The notes under the pieces are model-generated. The model was given only the letters and a program-made list of their open reading frames with translations. It did no database searches and was not told the DNA's origin. From Pithys albifrons albifrons (lineage: Eukaryota > Chordata > Aves > Passeriformes > Thamnophilidae), in the NCBI RefSeq assembly GCF_047495875.1, contig NC_092471.1:18931001-18995000 (forward strand): DNA of 64,000 bases. Direction: 5' to 3'. Below, in pieces: positions 49,196 to 60,900 of the stretch (positions are counted from its first letter, which is position 1; each line of letters begins with the position of its first letter). The translations under genes were made by a program, and so were the position numbers.

Positions 49196-50854
49196 GCGAA
49201 GAGTAGTGAAAAGACCAATTTGATTTCTCGTTTCCTTTTGCACCAAGAGTTTAAAGGCTCAGTAAACGTGTCTGGCAACCCAAGTGTCCTGCGAGATGGA
49301 GGGAATCCTCCTGCTTCACATCCCAATTCCCTTAGATGGCTGTTACTCCACTGTCATTAGTGTCACTTGTTTACCTGAGAAACAGATTTGAAAAGCCTTG
49401 CTTCTACCACAGACATTGTACTTTGTTTATTTTATATTTCTTTTTTTTTTTTTATTTCACATGCTGAAGAGCTAAAGAGGCACATTCTCAAACAGATGTC
49501 GGTGGCTTGAACCTGCAACCTCCTCTGGGCCCCCTGGGAGCTGCACAGGCAAAGTCCAACACAAAGGGTTGGGAAAAGACCGAGGGCCTGATCCTGTACC
49601 AAGCCAAGTCCACGCACCTGAATTTCTTTTCACTTACACTGACTTCAAGGGAGTCTTTCTTGGGATTTGACATCACCAGCCAGCCTGGAAAGCACTTGAG
49701 GAGCAGGAACCCCAGGGAGCAAACTCCCAATAAGTGCTGTGCTAGATTGGGAGCTTAGGGAAAGAACACGGTCCAGCAGGTAAAGGATGACAGGGCTTCA
49801 AACATCTCATTTTGGTTCGTGGCTCATTTGAGCCATAATGCCAAAAAAACTAACAGTGATCCTGACTTTTTAAAAGAGCAAATGGCACAGCAATGGTTTC
49901 TCAGAGAAACCACTGCCAGGCTGAGCCAGCCTTGGCTTTTCCTCTCTGAGCAGTCGGATGGCACAGTGTGGCCAGGACAGCCCTGTGGCTGCCCCTGCCC
50001 TCCTTCTTCTCCTCCTCTTCCTCCTCCTCCTCCTCCTCCCAAAATGCCTGGCCTGCATGTCATTGTTCTTGAGACATTTTTCAAAGACATCCTCCCTCTT
50101 ATGCTTAGAAAAAGAAAAGCAAGATGTAAAGCTGGTAAGATTTTTACAATAAAAACCCAGTAGGTTTTTATTGGATCCCCATCAGTGATATTTTTCTATT
50201 TACAATTTCTATATGCAAGTGTGTCGAGCAAACTGGCTGTGGGGTGGGCTGGCTCCTGCTCAGTCAGTGCAGGGTTTCTTTCTGCAGGACATCTCTGCAC
50301 AGCACAGAGGATGGATCCTTTCCCAGGCCATGGGAGAGCTGTGCCCTCCGTGGGACAGCAGGAGTGCCACCTTCCCCTTTCGCAGGCAGCTCCTGCTGCA
50401 GCTCAGAGGTGAGCAAAGCCAAGGGCTCAAGCTGCACTGCCCTGTGTTCTCCTCCTCTTGGATGGATTCTACAGCCATCCTTTGGAAGTGGATGGTTTCT
50501 GCTTTTTAATGTCACTGCCAATGATAAGTGACCCAAACACAGAGAGCAGCACTGCCAACACCAGTCCTCTTCTCAGCGCTCAGTGGGACGCACCAGAGTA
50601 GGACAGGAATGACATAAAGAACGTGCAAGGATGGAAGTTGCACTGGGACCAGATGAGGAGGGTCGAGATGGGAGCCAGTGCAGGTGGGCACAGGGAGCCT
50701 GGGGCATGTGGGCATGGGCAGGGATGGATGGGACCCTCATCCCAGTCCTCTCACAGCTGTGAGCAGAGCCATGCCAATGGAAAATAAGAGTTCATATAGT
50801 AAAGGATGAGGCAAAGGTGGGAAGTGATGAAAACCTTGAGGTAGTGATAGGCAG

Positions 50855-52472
50855 GTGGCAATGAATTCTAGGAAAGCAAAGCTCCAGCTCTTCAAGAAGT
50901 CAGTCAATAAGATCCCCTGGGAAACTGCCCTTAGGGACCAGAGAACAGAACAGAGCTGGTGTATCTTCCAGGACACTCTCCATAGAACACAAGAGCTCTC
51001 AATCCCCAGGTGTAAAAAACTGGGCAAGGAAGGCAAGAGACTGGCATGGCTGAGTCAGGACCTGCTGGTCCTGACTGAAGGGCAAGAAGAAATGCACAGG
51101 CAGTGGGAGCAGGGACAGGTGTCCTGGGAAAAGTATTGGGATCCTTCCAGGTAGTGTAGAGATGAGGTGAGGAAGGCCAAGGTGTGGATGGAGCTGAACT
51201 CGGCAAGAGATACAAGGAATAACAAGGGTTTCTACAGACTGAAAAGGAAGGGTCAAAGGTGTAACACAATTGGCAAACTGGCAACAACAGATGACATGGC
51301 TGAGGAAACCTCTCTTCCCACCACTTTTGAGTGGAGGAACCACAGCACAGGGACTGCAGGAGCAAAGTCCCTCCCACTGGAAGGGAAGATCAAGTTTGTG
51401 ACCACCTGAGGAACTGAACATACATAACTTTATGGAATCTGATGAGATGCATCCCAGAGTCCTGACGGAATTGGCTGATGTAGTTGCCAAGTATAAAATG
51501 TCATGAAAGTCAGGTGAGTCCTGGTGACAGGGAAAAGCAAAGCATTTCACCTATTCTTACCAAGAATGGAAAGGAGCATGGAAACTACCGACCTGCCAAC
51601 CTCACCACTGTGCCTGGGAGGATCATGGAACAGACCCTCCTAGAAGCTCTGCTGAGGCTCCTGGAGGTGATTTGGGACATCCAGTACAGCCTCACCAAGG
51701 GCAAGTGCTGCCTGTCCAACCCAGTGGCCTTCTCTGATGGGGTGATTCCCTCAGTGGACACAGGAAGGGCTACAGATTTCATTTATCTGGAATTCTGTAA
51801 GGCCTTTGACAGAGTCTCCAACAACATCCTTCTTTGTAAACTGGAGAGAGTCGAATTTGATGGACAGACTGTTCAGAAGAAGAGGAATTGGTTGGTTGGT
51901 CACACCCAGAGGGTAGCAGTCAACAGCTCATTGTCCACATGGACATTGGTGACCAGTGGTGTCCCTCAGGGATCTGTAATGGGGCCAATACTCTTTAATA
52001 TCTTCACCAATGCTGTAGACAGTGGGATTGAGTCACCCTCAGCCAGTCTGCAGGTGACACCAAGCTGAGTGGTGTGGCTGACACACCTCAGGGATGGAGT
52101 GACATCCAGAGGGACCTGCCCAAGCTCGAGAAATGCACCCATGGGAGAGTCATGAGGCTTAACATGGCCAAATGAAGAGGTGCTGCACCTGGGACGGGGC
52201 AATCCCTGGATCCACACAGGCTGGGGGATGAAGGGACTGAGAGCAGCCCTGGTGAGAAGGATTTGAAAAAGACATTTTCTATGAGGGTGGTGAAACACAG
52301 CACAGGTTGCCCAGAGAAGCTGTGACTGCCAAGGATGGCCCTGGAAATATTTAAGGTCAGTCAGACAGGGCTCTGAGCAACCTGGTCTAGTTCACTGGGG
52401 GGAGGTGGGGTGGTGGTGGTGTTGGACTAGATGACCCTTAAAGGTCCTTTCCAACATAAATATTCTATGAGG
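50855..52472 (+). mobile_element. long CR1 LINE copy with reverse-transcriptase remains
   Basis: Plus-strand frames carry CR1 ORF2 pieces in order: KIPWETALRDQRTEQSWCIF near 50,910; then in 51,484-52,068 YRPANLTTVPGRIMEQ, LTKGKCCLSN, FIYLEFCKAFDRVSNNIL and VTSGVPQGSVMGPILFNIF. These are conserved reverse-transcriptase blocks. The catalytic FADD block is destroyed by a frame change (the other frame gives SAGDTKLSGVADT near 52,045-52,080). The 3' end has GTTGGACTAGATGACCC and a terminal ATTCTATGA at about 52,465. It is dead, and oriented against NEXMIF. Confidence 0.88.
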
Positions 52473-54599
52473 ATCAAAACTGAAGATGGTAAACTGTTGG
52501 CTCAAGGCAATTTCTGAATTTTGGGGCTAAACAGCAGAGCGATGACTTTTTCAAATGAAGGGAAGGGCAGTGCCACACCATGACAGACCCAGGCTGATTG
52601 ACAGAGATTTCTGGGGTGGACATGGGATGACCACCAAAGGTGGCAGCAAAATCAGAGTGGCAGGACTGAAGAAAAGAGAACAAGGCAGCAGGTATTTGTG
52701 ATTATCATTGTCCTGAAACACCGAGCTGGGCATTCATGGATTGCCAGAGACAATAAAACAGTCGATATGCTTTATGCCTGATCTTCATGCCCTATTGCAC
52801 ACTTCTCAAATGCAATAAATATTGCTATCCAGTCCTGTACAAGGTGTTTTATTACAAGTCCCATATTCATAACATTAAGCGTAACAAGCACAGTGCAGGC
52901 CAGGTGAAATGTGCTTTCAACGGATGGTTCTGGGTCAAAAAGAAGGTCTGTACCCCATCCCAGCCCTGGACTTGACCTGTCTCCATAAGAGCAGCAGCCA
53001 GAACATCTGAAAGAAGAGAGCTGCCAGCCCTTCATCCTGCAGCATGTGGGAGGAACGCTGAGAAACCCGGGATGTGCCAACACCACAGCAGTGGCTGCAG
53101 CCTGGAGTATCTGTTGAGCCCATGAATAGAAAAAGAGCTGCTGGGGAAGCAGGGAGAGAGTGGTGAGTGCTGGGGATGGAGCCCTACCACAGCTCCTGTC
53201 TCCAAAATAACTCCTGTGCATCATCTGGATCTCCCTCCTGTACCAGAGCTGGGGTGGGATGCTTCATCCCCTGGGATACCCAGGGACCACTCTCATCCAT
53301 AGCAACTCACTCCAAGCAATGCCAGCATTTATTCCATGAAAAAATAACTTAAAGGATGGGGTTTACAATTACTTTTTTTTTCCAGAGTTCTTTCTTTCAT
53401 CTGTTAAATAAAAGACAACACAACTACCAAGTTGTTCTCTTTGGGATTGCAGAGCTGAGCCTCAGCTACACCTCAAGACCTGCAAGTGCTGAAAACATTT
53501 TGATTCTAAAACAACACTCTGCATCTCCACTTTGATTTTAAGTGCTCACTCTGCTATATTTTGCTAAATCAACTTCAACCAATTCTGCTGCTTTGTCTTT
53601 GCATGTGGGTGGAAAAAAACCTACTTGGAAGGAACCCCGAGCCTAGTCCTGCCCTCTGTGGCCCAGCTCTCTCCTCGTGACTGAGTGGACACTGTGACCT
53701 GTCCCACTGCTATTAAGGCTCCTCTTCCTCATTGTTTTCTATTGCATAACGTGTCCAAGCCTCGCATCCCTCTGCTCCCAATCGCTCCCAGTTCCCAGGG
53801 CTCTTGCATATCAAGGTTTTTCATATGAAATCAGCAGCAAAACTCACAGGCTCTCAGTTGCACAAGGAAAATAGATACTTGTTGGGTTCGTTACTCTCGT
53901 GGAGGGCGAGGGTGTGGTGAGTAGGGTTACAAATAAGGCCTTTTGAGAATACATTTAGCATTCAATAATTAACGCTGTCTTAATAAAGTCCAGTCATGTA
54001 TGATCCGGCCCTGATCGGTGAGATCACAAATAGCTCCGTTGGTTTGTTTGTTTGTTTTCATGAACTGAATCAAAGAAAAGGTTCAGAGTCATATTTAAAA
54101 TGAGTGACTTCGTTTTTGAAAGTTCAAACTATATTGGCATCGCAAGGATAGACACTGAGGAAACACCAAAGCCATGATGGGAGAGCACTTCTGACAGGCT
54201 CTGCATCGAAAATGTCTAAGAAACTACTCAAAGGAAAAGTAACTAGCAATCAATGTATGAAATGTATTAGTTCTGTTTTTATACCTATTTTAGAATTTAT
54301 CCCAGGTTCTTATAAAATATATAAAACTGAGATACAAAGAATTAGCAATGTAACTTTGCATTTCAAATGATCTTCAGCTACAGGTTTTGCTTTAAGAAAA
54401 CAGACACTTGAAAAGCAGCTGTTCTGTAGTCTCTAGATGCAGACACTTGAGTTCCTGGCAAACTTACCGTCAGTGGTTTTCTGAACTCTTCCACCATTGC
54501 AACTCTCTCCTAGAATGAAACTCAACATTTCACCATTAAATTTTCCCACTTGTGGTTCCAAAGAGAGGACGTTACCATTTCCCAGCATCGGTTTCAAAG

Positions 54600-54695
54600 T
54601 TCCTTCTTCCTTTTTTCCCCGCCCCCCCTCCCTTTTTTTTTCCTTTTCCTCTTTTTTCTTTTTTTTTTTTCTTTTTCCTTTTTTTTTCCCTTTAT
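54600..54695. repeat. polypyrimidine T/C tract
   Basis: Nearly pure T and C on the plus strand (A-rich purine on the minus strand), about 95 bp, within the proposed NEXMIF 3' UTR. Confidence 0.9.
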
Positions 54696-55102
54696 GAGCT
54701 TTAAACCACAGGGTGAATCCATGAAATGAGGTAAGTAAATTTGGCACACGTTTAGTCATGTCCATAAGACTTTTGGTAAGTTGTATCAGTGAACAAGATC
54801 GTTTTCATCGTGAGTTACAGGTGCTTTCGAAGGGGGGTGGTTAGTACTTAACAACTGGAATGTTTCTAGTAAAACCAAAAGGCATAGCTGCAGAAAACAC
54901 TCACAACCCAATGTTGATAGAGAAGTAAAAATATATACAATACAGTCACTTGTTCATAGTTTGGCACAATTTTTTGTTGTTGTGGGTAATAGTGCATAAA
55001 CTACTGTACAACAGTATGACTTTTAAAACAGTCTTTCACAGAGAATACCAGATTAGGTTTGCTTTCGAATAATAAAATTCCCACAATTTCAAACTCTTCA
55101 TT

Positions 55103-55307
55103 TCAGCACTTACATTTCAACAGACCACAAGGCAGATTTCGAAAAGGAACCGACGGGAAAAAAAATAAAAAAACAAACTGAAGAAAAAAAAAATGGTAAG
55201 AAAAGAACCAAACATCAATCGTCTTTCTAGAAAAGGGAGTCTCTTCTTCAAATACAGGAAAACCCAAAAATGTTGTTTCTGCTTTAAGAAGAATGGAGTC
55301 TGATTCC
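55103..55307 (-). CDS. NEXMIF: NEXMIF terminal coding exon
   Basis: A TTTTTTCCTGCAG acceptor precedes base 55,307. Joined to the giant exon, the split codon gives KLR followed by ESDSILLKAETTFLGFPVFE then EET, which clearly matches the end of mammalian NEXMIF (DSDYNLLKAETTF-type). The mammalian protein stops about eight residues after this block. Here the frame stays open for about 45 more residues (SRKTIDVWFFSYHFFF and on) to a TGA at 55,103-55,105. The extra tail is low-complexity and Phe-rich, as if translated from former 3' UTR. A TGA in another frame sits about where the mammalian stop is, consistent with a one-base deletion or a homopolymer error. Confidence 0.85.
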
Positions 55308-56023
55308 CTGCAGGAAAAAATCAAACATTTGATGCCATCTTAGTTAGCTCGTCTGGAGCCACCACGACGGAGCGAACGCGCTAAAGGCGGGCGGGAAGAG
55401 AAGATGCAGCTTTAGATGATGCAGGTTAGGAGATACAACAGCAGAGGGGGCCAGAAAGCACTCAAAAATTGCCACGTGAAGCTCAATTAGGAACGAGTTC
55501 TCATTTGCAAAGTAAAGAGCCTTTAAAAGTTTCAAGATCTTGGCTTTTGGATGCAGAACCTCTTTTTTTTTTTTTTTTTTTTTGTGGTTTATTTTTTACA
55601 AAATGTTCCAAAAAAAAAAAAAGTCTTTCCTTGTCAAAATCATTAAAAAGAGCATGTAATCATTTTTTGTTTTTGTTTTTCCCCCAATAAATAAGTAATT
55701 AAAAACTGAAGAAGCCAAACAGCAGAAAAGAGTAGCCTTGTTAGTTTTTTTAACCCCAGCCAAGCCAGAAAATTGGTCATTCTTTTAGGTAGCTTGCAAG
55801 TCATAAGTATTTTCATGCATTTAAAAATAATAATAAAAAAACAAACAAACAAAAATAAAGAAACCAACCCCAAAACCAAAACCAACCAAAACTGTAAAAG
55901 GGGAATGTCTTTTTTTTTTTTTTCATGCAACTTTTGCTTTCAGGAAGGAAAAACTGAGGAACAGCAGGCCTAGCAGGTGGGAGGGAGGTTAGGGGCATTC
56001 CAGCCAGTTTGGTGCAGCATTAC
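55308..56023 (-). other. NEXMIF: NEXMIF last intron
   Basis: 716-bp intron with donor CTGAG|GTAATG and acceptor CCTGCAG. It contains long T and A runs (55,562-55,583; 55,609-55,621; 55,910-55,923) but no TE. Confidence 0.9.
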
Positions 56024-59000
56024 CTCAGTTTCTCAAAAGCAGCTGTCACGGGGGGGTCCTTGTGGGGCTGCTCGCGCTCCGTCCGCTTGAGCTTACAGTT
56101 CTCGTCCCGCAGCGACTTCGAACTGGATTTGTGACGGTAGAGTTTTTTATGGGTAGGTCCATTATTGCCTAAAGTGCTCAGGTTACTATAGTTTTTATCA
56201 AAAAAGGGCGCGTGAATGTCCATGGTGAACCCGGTGGAGCAGTTGGGGCGAGCGGGGTCGCACGTTGCGGCTTTGCTGTTTTTGCTTGAGCCCTTGTTGT
56301 TTGCCTTGTGGTTCTTCGCCGCCCCTGGCAAGCCACCATTCGCCTTCTTCTTCGACTCCTGCGACGTCCCTGCCAAAATTTTAAGAGTTTTCAGTTTCAG
56401 GCTGTTGGACTCCGGTGACCGGAATATGTCAGGAACGCTGTTGTGGCCAACAGGCCCCCACAAGGGCTCGATGGAGGCCATCATGAACCTCTGCACATCG
56501 GCCATCCCCGACGCGATGTTGGACAGGATGTTGGAAGGCTCCTCGAACTCCCTCTGGTCATCGTCCAGGAGGCTGGTGGTGCTGCCCAGGTTGGGTTCTG
56601 ACCAGCCCGTGCCCCCCTCTTTCCCCAGCGCCCACTCTCCGGACAGCCCGTTGTGCTTGCCCAGCTTCGCCCCGGCCGGGCCACCGTGCGGAGTGCCCTC
56701 GGCCAGGCCCTTGGTGGCCATGGCCACCGTGCTCAGTGGAGTGACTGCCCTGCCACCGACGGCTGGAGCCTTCTCGCCATTGACTCCCACCATGTTTTTC
56801 CCTTTCCTGGTGGATTTGGGTGCCTGCCTGGAGTTTTTCCCTTGAGGCTTATCAGTTCCTTTGTTGGTTTTGGGTGATTTTTTCCTGGTGGCTTTCTGGG
56901 AAGAGCTTTGGTTTGTACCCACATTCTTGCTGGATGAACTTTTCCTCTTCGATTTTGACACTTTGCTATTGGTGTTAATTTGACCAGATGGCTCATTAAA
57001 TGTTGACAAGCATGGACTCTTTTCGAGAAGGCTGACAGAATCTTCATCGTTGAACATATGGAACTGGAACTGGTGATTATTTAAAGCAAACCCATTATCT
57101 GCCTGATCCTCAGTCTGCAGGACCCCACAGTTCCACTTGACCTCAGAGCTGTTGAGGGCGGCCTGGGGGCTCTCCTGAAAGCCCTTCAGTGTGCTCAGAG
57201 GCTTGGCATCCGAGCCAGCTATCTGTGGGGACAGGTTGGGAGTGTCCGGAGGGGACATCTCCGAAAGCGATGACTGGCGGAACCTATCAGGTGTAAAGTT
57301 GGAAATGTCTAAAAGGTCTGTGGACTCCTTCAAAGGGGTGATTTCATCTATGCTCTGCTGGATCACTAACTTGGGACTGCAGTGGGCCAAGAAATCATCA
57401 TTAATATCATCCTCGCCGTCCTTTTCACAAGACTTTAAACTTAAAGAACTGTAATTACTAGAACTAACTGACAATGAACCCACTGAATCAAAACTAATGA
57501 GCCTGCCATCATCTGTACTTAGTGTACCTCGTTGGAAATGAAAGCGTCCCTCTCCATTATTAAAATGACATGACTGATAAGAATCATCAGACTGCACTTG
57601 TTGGCTATCCAGCATGTAATTTTTTTGGTATAGCAATTTGCCGCTATTCAGGTTGACTTGAATGTACCCAGAGGTGGGGAGCCCATCCACGCCCGGGGCG
57701 CCGCCGCCGCCGAACTCGCTCGGCAGCCCGGCCGCCTCCGGCACGTCGCCAGCGAAGTCCTGGTGGTCGCTGCCGGCCTTGCTGGCCGGCCACATGCTGC
57801 TGAAACTGCTCTGCTCCATGTCCAAGTGGCCGGGCGACTGCTGAAGCTCTGACTCGGAGGGTGGGGAGAGCACACAGCTCTGCGCCGGCTGCAGGGCCGG
57901 GAAGGGCTTCTCTGCCGGGGCGATGCTGGGGAGCGGGTGCTGCTGCTGCTGCTGCTGCTCGGAGGGGTGCTGGGCAAAGTATGGGATGCTGCTGTTGCTC
58001 GACAAATCTGAAGCATCTAACAATGTCTGCAGATACCCTCCAGGGATCAGGGGTACATTGGTGGTGATATTAGCAGATGGCAGAGGCTTGTCTGAAGAGG
58101 AGGTGGATGGTAGGAAAGGAGAATTTTTAGCAACCTTATCCTCGTGGCACTCCGGGAGATGGGAGCTATCTGAAGCACAGGGACTGTTTTCGTCCTTCAG
58201 ACGTGCTGCAGCGTCCTGGTTTTCCAGTGCTGGGGAGTCCTCCACCGTACTGGCAGCAGCTTTGATCTTCTTGCACTTCAACCTGGCTTCACTTTTGAAT
58301 TTGATCCTGCGGAGCACTTTCCTCTCCGTGCCCTTGTGCTCCCGCTCCTGCGATTTGCACTTCACGGCGGCGATGCCTGCGATGTCATGGACGTGCAATC
58401 CGTTGGCACAGCTGGGGGTGGCGATGGCTAAGGCCGGCAGCCCCTTCAGGCCCACGTCCTCCTTACTGCTGCAAGGCTGCTTGTGATCAGAGGAGCAAGA
58501 GCCCAGCTTGTTCACTGATTGCTCGATGGCTTTAATTCTTTGAATCCGGTGCCTGTTTGCTAGCTTGCATTTTCGCTTCCGTGGGTGAGGGAGGAACGAA
58601 GCATCTGAGCCGTTAAGATAGAAATTCTGCTTGTGGTAGAGAGACGATCTGAGCAAATCCAGCCGGCTCTGCTGCCTCTCCTGCCAGAAGCCCTTCAGTG
58701 GGGCCAGCTTCTTGTATTTGCTGAGCAGCTCCTCGTTCAGAGTAACAGTTGTCTCGTTGGCATCCACTTTGCTGAGCTTCACCAGCATATGCTTCTCCCC
58801 TTTAAACCTGTTAATGATGATGTACTTGATGATCACGGGGGGCTCCTTGCGAGAGACTTTTCGCCGTTTCTTGGGGCACCACTCATCATCATCCTCTTCC
58901 TTGGGCCCATCTGGGAGCCACTCTTTCTTGTCCAGGATCTTCTCGTTCTCAATGGAGTCCACATCGTATAGATAGTCATCACTGTATCGCACTTTCCTCT

Positions 59001-60320
59001 TCGCCCGCAACCCGTAGTTCTGCTGGATGAAGGAGCCGGAGTGGTCCCGGGCCAGGTACCGGCTGCAGTCCTTGATGTCCCGCAGCACGTCGTAGGAGGA
59101 CTCCGTGCAAGTGCTGTCGTCGCTGAACTCCCCGGAGTCCTCTGTGGAATTCACCGAGTCCAAGAAGTGGCTCCTCTTGGAGCTCACGTACTGCACCATC
59201 TCTGTGCTGTTGCAAGATTTATTTAAGGCAGCTTTCTCCTCCTCCTCACCGTCCTCTTCCTCGCCATCCTCCTCCTCCTCCCCCCAGATGATGCCTTCCT
59301 CAGATTTGAATTGAGAAGGGTCGGTGGCACCGCTGGGCCCCCTTTTCAGGGTGCTCCTGCTGTCCCTTTTGGTGCAGTTGTTGAATACGCTGGGGAAGAA
59401 GTTGAACTGGGCATCCTCTTGTAGAGTGGTGGTCTTCTCCCGCACGTTGTCCTGGAAAGATTCGTATCTAATCTTTAGGGAGCAGACATCACTTCCCAAG
59501 GTAGAATCATCATCATCGAACATGTAATTATCCACGTCTTCCTCAGAAAACAGATTTACAGAAAGCTCATTTTTGGAGCAGAGGTCAAGCAGCTCAATTT
59601 TACTTTCACTAATGAAAGATTCAAAATAGCCCCATTCCTGGTTGGGATTTGTTAGTAAAGGTTCCTCACCATTGCATTTGTCTAATAGTAATCCTTCGTA
59701 ATAATTTTTCTGAGTGGGGTCCTCTGAATCACTGTCAGATTTTTCTGCATCTCTTTTGTCCGCTGCCCTTGATTTATGCATAGGGAAGCTTAAAAGCTGG
59801 TCTGAAAGCAGTTGATCCCCATATCTCATGGTTTCTCCTGTGCTCATGCAGTGAATCCCTATATCAGAGACCGAACAGGTGTCATAATCCCTATTTATAT
59901 CCCCCACTTTCAAGCTTATTCCCGGCTCTGCATCAATGCCGTCCTTGGATTCGATGAAGCAGCCCAGGCAGGTCCGGCTCGGCTGCATCAGGCAGTCCCC
60001 CGTCAGCGCCGACATTCCCCCGGGCTCCATCATGCTGAACGGAGCCTTCTCGCAGTCGCCCGGCAGCGACCAGGAGCTCATGCCCTTGGTCACGCAGGAC
60101 GTGAGGGAGATGGCGTGGGCGGAGGAGTCATCCGAGGCGTGCTCGGGGGCATCGGTGAGGCGCAGCGGCGACGGCGGGCTCAGCAGGCACGGCTTCTTGG
60201 CCGGCAGCGCGCGGGGGCACGCGTGGCTGTCCCTCGGCGCTGTGGTGCTCAGGGCTGGGAATGGCACCGCGGCCTCGGCGGCCGTGCAAGGCCTCTCATC
60301 GCCATCCAGGGTGTGCGGTT
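56024..60320 (-). CDS. NEXMIF: NEXMIF (KIAA2022) giant coding exon
   Basis: NEXMIF is a mostly disordered nuclear protein needed for neurite extension, neuron migration and adhesion; human loss causes X-linked intellectual disability and epilepsy. This 4,297-bp exon has phase 2 in and 2 out: a TATTCCTGCAG acceptor at 60,320 and CTGAG|GTAATG donor. It gives 1,431 complete codons. With the terminal exon the visible part is about 1,499 residues (human total about 1,516). The N-terminal start exon is outside the window. Recognisable blocks: [34 protein letters not shown]; an acidic run ([15 protein letters not shown]) near 59,235-59,285; [20 protein letters not shown]; a classical nuclear signal PKKRRKV followed by [39 protein letters not shown]; a short polyglutamine; and [20 protein letters not shown]. 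The first open-frame codon taken as start (60,267) is GTG and is internal, not the true start. Confidence 0.96.
57935..57962 (-). repeat. NEXMIF: CAG repeat encoding polyglutamine in NEXMIF
   Basis: Six to seven tandem CTG triplets on the plus strand encode EQQQQQQHP in NEXMIF, after a conserved [12 protein letters not shown] block. Human NEXMIF lacks a comparable glutamine run as far as I recall. Confidence 0.85.
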
Positions 60321-60439
60321 CTGCAGGAATATGGAGGGAGGGAGGAAAAAGAGAGAGGGTTTACTGCCCTTGCAAGTCTGCTTGGGTTCGCCACCCGCTG
60401 TTCTTCTCCCAGGGTTTGGTGGTGACTTTGCTCAGCTGC

Positions 60440-60900
60440 TCCTTTGGGAAGCAGCACGTGCCCTTCCAGGAGTGTGAAATCCTGGAAACCAGTATGTGCC
60501 CTTCCCAGAGTGCTCAGTCCCAGGAAGCAGCACATGCCCTTCCCAGAGTGTGAAATCCTGGAAAGCAGCACGTGCCCTTCCCAGAGTGTTCAGTCCCAGG
60601 AAGCAGCACGTGCCCTTCCCAGAGTGTGCAGTCCCGGGAAGCAGCACGTGCCCTTCCCAGAGTGTGAAATCCTGGAAAGCAGCACGTGCCCTTCCCAGAG
60701 TGCTCAGTCCCAGAAAGCAGCATGTGCCCTTCCCAGAGTGTGCAGTCCCAGGAAGGGGCACGTGCCCTTCCCAGAGTGTGAAATCCTGGAAAGCAGCACG
60801 TGCCCTTCCCAGAGTGCTCAGTCCCAGGAAGCAGCACATGCCCTTCCCAGAGTGCTCAGTCCCAGGAAGCAGCACGTGCCCTTCCCAGAGTGTGCAGTCC
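60440..60900. repeat. 38-bp minisatellite with E-box in each unit, 12 copies
   Basis: Twelve units of exactly 38 bp, each with GCAGCACGTGCCCTTCCCAG followed by one of three spacer types: AGTGTGAAATCCTGGAAA, AGTGCTCAGTCCCAGGA or AGTGTGCAGTCCCGGGA. CACGTG is intact in eight (60,455; 60,569; 60,607; 60,645; 60,683; 60,759; 60,797; 60,873). The other four show CACATG, CATGTG or TATGTG, mostly as expected from CpG decay. It ends about 135 bp from the NEXMIF exon acceptor. Confidence 0.96.

Larger units (their letters stand above)
48245..55102 (-). other. NEXMIF: probable NEXMIF 3' UTR
   Basis: After the stop codon the sequence stays AT-rich and mostly repeat-free to about 53.3 kb, and again from about 49.4 to 48.2 kb. 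The middle is interrupted by a CR1 insertion. Mammalian NEXMIF mRNAs have a 3' UTR of several kilobases, so one long UTR expanded by the CR1 is plausible. It could equally end earlier. Includes short (GT)n and (TCTG)n repeats near 49.1-49.2 kb and a T/C tract at 54.6 kb. Confidence 0.4.

Noticed and set aside
51484..52068. A 194-codon reverse-transcriptase frame as a functional or domesticated gene
   Set aside because: The N-terminal part is missing, the FADD catalytic block is out of frame and the 3' end is a standard CR1 tail; dead retroposon.
60440..60900. Regular 38-bp periodicity resembling a CRISPR array
   Set aside because: Units are contiguous with related spacer variants, not unique spacers, and the context is a vertebrate intron.
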